Notes under the pieces: generated by a model
Told to the model about the DNA's origin: nothing
What the model saw: only the letters and a program-made list of their open reading frames with translations
Database searches by the model: none
Translations under genes and position numbers: made by a program
NCBI GenBank assembly: GCA_964465065.1
Contig: CAYXHZ010000089.1
Coordinates: forward strand, 1 to 9,708
Source: CAYMND01 sp964465065
Lineage (GTDB): Bacteria; Acidobacteriota; Aminicenantia; UBA2199
DNA length: 9,708 nucleotides
Direction of reading: 5' to 3'
Shown here: positions 5,159-9,708 of the stretch, in pieces
How the letters are laid out: each line of letters starts with the position of its first letter
Position numbering within the stretch: the stretch's first letter is position 1

Positions 5159-6223
5159 ATGAAGAAATTATTCGTATTGGCATTGACGCTCAGCCTGCTG
5201 TTCTCGGTGTCGCTGCTGTCCGCTCAGACCGAACCGGATCAGAAGACCATGGCCAAAATCACCGCGACGATGGAAAAGGTCAACAAGGCCATGGAGAAGA
5301 AGGACGGCGAAAAAGCCATGAAACTGATCGAAGAGATCCTGAAGCTCAAGGCCGATTATTCCCCGGCCCTGTATCAGAAAGCCCGGTTTTTTTACGGCAA
5401 GGATCCGGCTCAGGCCATCGCCCTCCTGGAACAGGCCGTGAAGGCGGACCCAAGCAACGCCCAGGCCGTCAAAGACCTGGCCGCCATGCACTATCAGAAT
5501 GCCGGCAAGGTTCCCCAGGGTGATTTGGCCGCGGCCGCCGAAGAGTACCGGAAAGCGTCCGATGTCCCCAACCTGCAGACCGTCGAGAAAGGCCTTTACG
5601 TCGAATGTCTGTTCAACGCCGGCGCCTTGAACTATCAGCAGGGCAAGATCGATGCGGCGGTGCCCTTTTTCGAGAAGCTGACCGCGATTGCCGATCCGAC
5701 CAGCGACAATCAGAAGAAATCGATCCGTCTGGCCCATTACATGCTGGGTATGGCCCATTACCAGGCCAAACGGATGGTTCCCGCTCAGGATTCGTTGAAA
5801 AACTATATCGTCCTCAGCGAAGCCATCGCCGACGACGCCTACCTGCCGATCGCCCGCTTCATTCTGGCCGACCTGCTGATGAACGATCTCAACGCCCAGG
5901 CGCTCAAGATCAACCAGGACCAGAAGGAGGAAAAGACCAGCCGTATCGCCGCTCTGGCCGCTACCAGACCGGAAGTCGTCGACTACCTGCAGAAGGCTAT
6001 GGCTGCCAAGCCCGATATCGCCGAGACCGCCCACATGCATCTGGGTAATTATTTCTATCTGTCCGGGAACGCCGACAAGGCGATCGAGGAGTATGAGAAT
6101 CTGATCCGCGACTTTTCCGCTTCGGAACAGTTGCCGGTGTATCAGAATTTTCTCAAGGAAATGAAGGCCGAAAAGGAAAAACAGGCCCAGGCGGCCAAGA
6201 AGCCCGCCGCCAAGAAAAAATAA
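5159..6223 (+). CDS. Secreted tetratricopeptide-repeat protein
   Basis: 354 residues. A clear signal peptide (MKKLFVLALTLSLLFSVSLL, SAQ at 21-23) precedes an almost wholly helical repeat array. Recognisable TPR units include residues ~43-98 (PAQAIALLEQAVKADPSN), ~121-178 (QGKIDAAVPFFEKL), ~190-223, and ~288-321 (SGNADKAIEEYENLIRDF). The last 16 residues are Lys/Ala-rich (339-354), suggesting a flexible basic tail. There is no catalytic motif, so a periplasmic scaffold or assembly role is the most that can be inferred. I start at the ATG at 5159, which directly begins the signal peptide and has AAAGGAG 8 bases upstream; the in-frame ATG at 5066 would add an implausible 31-residue basic leader. 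It is divergent from another secreted TPR gene and ends in a strong hairpin. Confidence 0.85.
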   Translation: MKKLFVLALTLSLLFSVSLLSAQTEPDQKTMAKITATMEKVNKAMEKKDGEKAMKLIEEILKLKADYSPALYQKARFFYGKDPAQAIALLEQAVKADPSNAQAVKDLAAMHYQNAGKVPQGDLAAAAEEYRKASDVPNLQTVEKGLYVECLFNAGALNYQQGKIDAAVPFFEKLTAIADPTSDNQKKSIRLAHYMLGMAHYQAKRMVPAQDSLKNYIVLSEAIADDAYLPIARFILADLLMNDLNAQALKINQDQKEEKTSRIAALAATRPEVVDYLQKAMAAKPDIAETAHMHLGNYFYLSGNADKAIEEYENLIRDFSASEQLPVYQNFLKEMKAEKEKQAQAAKKPAAKKK

Positions 6224-6240
6224 TCCTTTTCGTTCATGAC

Positions 6241-6267
6241 GGGGCACGACTTGTCGTGCCCCTCTTC
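6241..6267 (+). terminator. Terminator hairpin after the TPR gene
   Basis: GGGGCACGAC (6241-6250) and GTCGTGCCCC (6253-6262) are exact inverted copies around TT; the real loop is probably 4 bases or more. The short pyrimidine run TCTTCCC follows, 17 bp past the stop codon. It shares its outer stem with the hairpin at 7293. Confidence 0.75.
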
Positions 6268-6299
6268 CCATAGAATTGCCGTCGTCCTTCCACAGACCC

Positions 6300-6326
6300 G
6301 GTCGGCAGGGGAAAATGGTGCCGGCC
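6300..6326. repeat. Inverted repeat in the leader region before the next gene
   Basis: GGTCGGCA (6300-6307) and TGCCGGCC (6319-6326) pair over 8 positions with one G-T. It lies in the 239-bp gap 6224-6462, whose remainder shows only a TAAAAT (6427-6432) as a possible -10 without a good -35. No function can be assigned. Confidence 0.25.
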
Positions 6327-6462
6327 TGAAGTATTATCGTTTTGTATCCGTTGAAAATGGGGGTCGGTGTACCCGTTTCAGGACATAATGGGTCAATTTT
6401 TCTGGTAATGAGATTGCATGTTGAGGTAAAATGATCACGTAATCTTTCAGGAGGCTTTGTTT

Positions 6463-7278
6463 ATGGTAAAACTATTATTGGTTCTGCTCATCGGTTTGTG
6501 CGGTATCGGCACGGCCCAGGATACGGCGGCGCAGGAAACTCCGGCCCAGTGGGTGATCTGGATGGACGGCACCCAGTACGTTCCGGAGTGGTCGCATGCC
6601 TTGGAAGCGGTGCTGCAGGTGATGAAACCGGGCGAGACGGGTATGCTGTACGCCCCCGGCTCCAAGTACCGGTTCGTGCGTCAGGCGGACGCGGCGCAGT
6701 TGCAGGCTCTGGTCGAGACTGTCCGGCCCAACTTCGAACTGGGGGCCAACCGCTTCACCCAGTTGAGCAACGAGATCGCCGGGTACGCCGCGGCGATCAA
6801 CTCTGATGAGACCTCGATCAACGCGATCCGCAGTTACCTGATGAGCAGCAAGCAGCTGCGAACTTTATACGGCGAGTCGCAGCAACGCTTCTGGGCGAGT
6901 CTGGGTCAGGGACTGGTGGCCCCCGGAGCGCGCCTGGTCGTGCTGGTGCAGCAGCTCGATGTGCCGGCCGTCAGCCGGGATACCCTGAGCATGATGATGG
7001 AAAACCAGAAGATGCGGGAATGGAGCATGGAGATTCAGGACGCTTCGCCCTGGGAAGAGAAGGGCAAGGTCATCAAGCAGTACGCCGAACAGCTGAAGGC
7101 CCAGAATTCGCGGGTGGACGGTTTTTACCTGAAGTACAAGGCCAAGAACGTCAACCGCGGAACGGAAATATCCAAGGCCTTCTTCAGCGGAGTGACCCGG
7201 CTCGGCAAGACCACCGGCGGCGTCAGTCAGGATCTGAAATCCAGCAGCGCGGAAATCGTCGCCGATCTGAGCAAATAA
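6463..7278 (+). CDS. Secreted protein of unknown function, possibly vWA-like
   Basis: 271 residues with no family that I recognise. Residues 1-18 are a short signal peptide (MVKLLLVLLIGLCGIGTA, then QDTAAQ), so it should be exported. The N-terminal third alternates strand and helix (WVIWMDGTQY, then PEWSHALEAVLQVMKPGE, then TGMLYAPGSKYRFV), and a later strand is ARLVVLVQQLD. This order resembles a von Willebrand A fold, but the metal-site motif DxSxS is not present (D35-G-T only), so that reading is speculative. The C-terminal half is helical and rich in Lys, Gln and Ser. The ATG at 6463 is chosen because AGGAGG lies 8 bases upstream and the signal peptide starts there. It stands alone between two terminators, hence is probably monocistronic. 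Confidence 0.75.
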   Translation: MVKLLLVLLIGLCGIGTAQDTAAQETPAQWVIWMDGTQYVPEWSHALEAVLQVMKPGETGMLYAPGSKYRFVRQADAAQLQALVETVRPNFELGANRFTQLSNEIAGYAAAINSDETSINAIRSYLMSSKQLRTLYGESQQRFWASLGQGLVAPGARLVVLVQQLDVPAVSRDTLSMMMENQKMREWSMEIQDASPWEEKGKVIKQYAEQLKAQNSRVDGFYLKYKAKNVNRGTEISKAFFSGVTRLGKTTGGVSQDLKSSSAEIVADLSK

Positions 7279-7292
7279 ACGCCACGCGTCTT

Positions 7293-7322
7293 GGGGCACG
7301 GTTCGGAACCGTGCCCCTTTTT
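7293..7322 (+). terminator. Rho-independent terminator after the secreted-protein gene
   Basis: GGGGCACGGTTC and GAACCGTGCCCC form a perfect 12-bp inverted repeat (practical stem about 10 bp with a 5-base loop), followed at once by TTTTT (7318-7322). It sits 14 bp after the stop codon and separates this unit from cydA. It is the most canonical terminator in the window. Confidence 0.9.
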
Positions 7323-7352
7323 CTGCCATAAGCGCTCCTGGCCGGCGCTGGC

Positions 7353-7381
7353 TTGCGCATGGACGGTGGAAACGGTATCAT
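7353..7381 (+). promoter_or_regulatory. Candidate cydAB promoter
   Basis: TTGCGC (7353-7358), a 17-base spacer, then TATCAT (7376-7381, 5/6 match). It lies between the preceding terminator and cydA, about 30 bases before the cydA ATG. No convincing FNR- or Rex-type palindrome was recognised nearby. Confidence 0.45.
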
Positions 7382-7417
7382 CTGATCGTGATGGCGCTTC
7401 GCCGCCAGGAGGTCCGG

Positions 7418-8743
7418 ATGGATGCCGTTTTACTGGCCAGGATTCAATTCGCTTTCACGGTCGGCTTTCACTTCCTTTTCCCGCCGACCACCTTGGGTTT
7501 CACCCTGATCGTCGTCATTCTGGAAGGCCTGTACCGGCGCGGGAAAGGGGAAGTCTACAAACAGATCTCCACCCTGCTGATCAAACTGCTCGGCCTGGTC
7601 TTCGTGCTGGGTACGGCCACCGGGGTGGTCATGGAGTTCGCCTTCGGCAACAACTGGGCCGAGTACAGCCGCATGGTCGGCGACATCTTCGGCGCACCGC
7701 TGGCCGCCGAGGCCATCTTCGCTTTCTTTCTGGAATCGGTGTTTTTGGGCGTGCTGCTGTTCGGACGCAACCGGGTATCCGGCCGCGCCTACTTCTGGTC
7801 GGCCTGCCTGGTCTGTTTCGGCAGTCACCTGTCGGGACTGTGGATCATCATCGCCAACTCCTGGATGCAGACTCCGGCCGGATTCGCCCTGGTGGACGGC
7901 CGGGCCGTGCTGACCGATTTCTGGGCGGCCGCAGCCAACCCGTCGACCCTGATGCGCTACCTCCACACCATCATCGGCAGCTGGATCACCGGCTCGCTCC
8001 TGGCGGCGGCCCTGGCCTCCTGGTACCTGCTGAAAGGGAAATGGTCGGAGCACGGTCGGGTGCTGCTGCGGGTATCGCTGACGATCTTTGCCGCCGCTGC
8101 GCTGCTGCAGCTGGTCTCCGGTCACGGCAGCGCCGTCCAGGTGGCCCGGACCCAGCCGGAAAAGATGGCCAGTTTCGAGGCCCTGTGGCGCAGTCAGGAC
8201 GGGGCGCCGATGTCGCTGTTCGGCTGGCCGGACGAGACGGCCCGAAAGACCCGTTTCGAAATCCGGGTGCCCAAGCTGCTCAGCTTTCTCATCACCGGCG
8301 ATTTCAACGCCCGGATCCAGGGCCTCGACGCCTTCCCCGACGATGAAAAGCCGCCGCTGCTGATCACCTATCTGAGTTACCATGTCATGATCGCCCTGGG
8401 CATGTGGTTCATCGCCCTGGCCCTGCTGGGCGGGTTCCTGCTGATGCGCGGGACCTTGTACGCAGTCCGCTGGTACCTGTGGCTGCTGATTATCACCACG
8501 CCGCTGGCCTACCTGGCCCTGGAGACCGGCTGGATGGCCGCCGAAATCGGTCGTCAGCCCTGGGTGGTCTACAAGGTGATGCGCACTGTCGATGCCGTCT
8601 CCAGGGTGGTGCCGGCCGGCCAGATCCTGTTCACCCTGCTCGCTTTCGGCGTCGTTTACGCGCTTCTGCTCTGGATTTTTTTGCGCGTCTTTTCCGGGAT
8701 CGTACGCCGGGGTCCCGAATTGCCGCCGGCCGACGGCTATTAG
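7418..8743 (+). CDS. cydA: Cytochrome bd quinol oxidase subunit I
   Basis: This inner-membrane subunit binds quinol and the three haems and reduces oxygen to water. The 441-residue protein shows the diagnostic sites (E. coli numbers in brackets): H18 (H19) in FTVGFHFLFPP, E98 (E99), E106 (E107) in FFLESVFLG, H183 (H186), M324 (M393) in YHVMIALG, and E376 and R379 (E445, R448) in AAEIGRQPW. The quinol-loop pair K249/E254 (K252/E257) keeps its spacing in QPEKMASFEALW. At 441 residues against about 520 in E. coli, it is a short-Q-loop type. The ATG at 7418 is used because AGGAGG lies 5 bases upstream and the family begins 'MD.vlLsRiQFa'; the in-frame ATG at 7388 does not fit. cydB follows after 12 bp. 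Together they give high-affinity respiration at low oxygen, or oxygen scavenging. Confidence 0.97.
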   Translation: MDAVLLARIQFAFTVGFHFLFPPTTLGFTLIVVILEGLYRRGKGEVYKQISTLLIKLLGLVFVLGTATGVVMEFAFGNNWAEYSRMVGDIFGAPLAAEAIFAFFLESVFLGVLLFGRNRVSGRAYFWSACLVCFGSHLSGLWIIIANSWMQTPAGFALVDGRAVLTDFWAAAANPSTLMRYLHTIIGSWITGSLLAAALASWYLLKGKWSEHGRVLLRVSLTIFAAAALLQLVSGHGSAVQVARTQPEKMASFEALWRSQDGAPMSLFGWPDETARKTRFEIRVPKLLSFLITGDFNARIQGLDAFPDDEKPPLLITYLSYHVMIALGMWFIALALLGGFLLMRGTLYAVRWYLWLLIITTPLAYLALETGWMAAEIGRQPWVVYKVMRTVDAVSRVVPAGQILFTLLAFGVVYALLLWIFLRVFSGIVRRGPELPPADGY

Positions 8744-8747
8744 GAGG
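8742..8747 (+). promoter_or_regulatory. cydB ribosome binding site overlapping the cydA stop
   Basis: AGGAGG starts on the second base of the cydA TAG and lies 8 bases before the cydB ATG, so translation of the two subunits is closely linked. Confidence 0.8.
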
Positions 8748-8755
8748 GCTTGACC

Positions 8756-9708
8756 ATGGAACTGTTGCCGAGCGTCTGGTTCGCGTTGATCGTTTTGCTG
8801 TTGTGCGGCTATTCCATTCTGGACGGCTTCGATCTGGGGGTCGGCGTCCTCAACCCGTTTCTGGCCAAAACGCCGGCCGAGAAGGCCCAGCTTTTTTCCG
8901 GTGTCGGTCCCTTCTGGGACGGCAACGAAGTCTGGCTGCTGGCCGGCGGCGGCGCCCTGTTCGCCGCCTTTCCGCCGGTCTACGCCACCGTGTTCAGCGG
9001 GTTCTACCTGGCGCTGATGCTGGTGCTCTTCGCTCTCGTCCTGCGGGCGGTCAGCCTGGAATTCTGGCACTACGACGAGACCCGCCGCGCTTTGTGGAGC
9101 GCGACTTTCACCGTCGGCAGCCTGGTTCCGGCCCTGCTTTTCGGGGTGGCCATGGGCAATATCCTGATGGGGGTGCCCCTGGATGGCAACGGAGACTTCG
9201 CCGGCAGTTTCTTCACTCTCCTGCGGCCGTTTCCGTTGAGTCTGGGTCTGTACGGATTGTCGGCTTTTGTGCTGCATGGAGCGGTTTACGCGGCCATGAA
9301 GAGCGACGGTCCCGTTCGGGAACGGTCGATCCGCTTCATCAAGTCCCTGTCGGCCGCCGCCATCTTTCTGCTGGCCATGACTCTGGTGCTCGGCTACCGG
9401 GCGCTGCCTCATGCCTGCGCTGTCTATCCGGCCTGGACGATGATGCTGGCGACCGCCGGACTGCTGGCCCTGGTGTCGATACTGACCCAGAGAGGCAGAC
9501 GGGGAGCGGCCTTTCTGGCTTCCGCACTGGCCATGGCGACGCTCTGGCTGACGGCGGCGCTGATCCAGTATCCGGTACTTTTGCGCTCGGCCGACGGTAA
9601 CCGTCACCTGACCGTGCACAATTCCGCCTCCAGTCCGCTGAGCCTGAAGGTGATGCTGGTCATCGCCCTGATCGGCATGCCCTTCGTTCTGGGCTACACC
9701 GTCTATGT
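8756..9708 (+). CDS. cydB: Cytochrome bd quinol oxidase subunit II, cut by the window end
   Basis: The first 317 codons of the second structural subunit of the bd oxidase; the family's usual length is about 335-380, so little is missing. It supports subunit I in the membrane and supplies a proton/oxygen path. Family marks are the N-terminal GYSILDGFDLGVG (D23, D26) and GPFWDGNEVWLL (W54, D55, N57, E58). Repeated membrane segments follow, for example 67-92, 112-138, 160-178 and 196-216. The ATG at 8756 has AGGAGG 8 bases upstream. No stop or frameshift is visible. Whether a small CydX-type subunit or the CydDC exporter follows lies outside the window. Confidence 0.96.
   Translation, partial: MELLPSVWFALIVLLLCGYSILDGFDLGVGVLNPFLAKTPAEKAQLFSGVGPFWDGNEVWLLAGGGALFAAFPPVYATVFSGFYLALMLVLFALVLRAVSLEFWHYDETRRALWSATFTVGSLVPALLFGVAMGNILMGVPLDGNGDFAGSFFTLLRPFPLSLGLYGLSAFVLHGAVYAAMKSDGPVRERSIRFIKSLSAAAIFLLAMTLVLGYRALPHACAVYPAWTMMLATAGLLALVSILTQRGRRGAAFLASALAMATLWLTAALIQYPVLLRSADGNRHLTVHNSASSPLSLKVMLVIALIGMPFVLGYTVY

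Noticed and set aside
5168..6271. 367-codon minus-strand frame opposite the plus-strand TPR gene
   Set aside because: Antisense shadow with repetitive composition; it runs through the terminator hairpin at 6241.
7430..9619. 729-codon open frame on the minus strand opposite cydAB
   Set aside because: It lies wholly antisense to two unmistakable genes. Its product is a low-complexity Gln/Gly/Arg/His mixture typical of GC-rich antisense frames, with no ribosome site or domain.
1..9708. CRISPR array, tRNA, rRNA, riboswitch or insertion sequence
   Set aside because: I saw no regularly spaced direct repeats, no cloverleaf or conserved rRNA/riboswitch segments and no transposase. A covariance-model scan (Infernal/Rfam) would be the decisive check for RNAs.

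Overview
The window reads as chromosomal DNA of a GC-rich, Gram-negative-type bacterium. It encodes several exported proteins, outer-membrane receptor debris, and a cytochrome bd quinol oxidase. Signal peptides ending in '...LSAQ', a carboxypeptidase-regulatory-like/TPR secreted protein and a TonB-receptor remnant together resemble Acidobacteriota or Candidatus Aminicenantes. This is an impression from style and not a phylogenetic result. No rRNA, tRNA, CRISPR array, transposase or integrase is visible.

Left part (1-1860): an accessory-looking, visibly AT-richer patch. It opens with the 3' end of a TonB-dependent receptor gene (about 128-463, +). This abuts the 5' stub of a probable DUF1919-type gene read from the other strand (436-552, -), which suggests a recombination junction near 463. 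Then, all on the minus strand, come a small exported protein of unknown function (528-1124) and a VapBC toxin-antitoxin pair: an AbrB-type antitoxin and a PIN-domain toxin sharing an ATGA stop/start overlap.

Middle (1978-3900, +): a consensus-like sigma70 promoter (TTGACA-N17-TACAAT) lies inside an inverted repeat. It drives a compact three-gene cassette: a four-helix membrane protein, a small XRE/Cro-type regulator overlapping its stop codon, and a cysteine-rich protein that appears to be a tandem duplication of the C_GCAxxG_C_C putative redox domain. A hairpin follows, and then a 73-codon remnant of an unidentified gene that has lost its start.

Right part (3927-9708): GC-rich, well-ordered genes. 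Two secreted TPR proteins are transcribed divergently from a shared 201-bp region (3962-4957 on -, 5159-6223 on +). Next come a secreted protein of unknown function (6463-7278, +) and cydA-cydB (7418-8743 and 8756 to beyond the window end, +). cydA has all the expected haem and quinol residues and a short Q-loop. Three transcription units here end in strong GC-rich hairpins, and two of those share the outer stem GGGGCACG/CGTGCCCC.

Working picture: a stable genomic backbone (TPR envelope proteins, bd oxidase for low-oxygen respiration or oxygen scavenging) sits beside a recombination-prone stretch holding a toxin-antitoxin module, gene debris and a self-regulated membrane/redox cassette.
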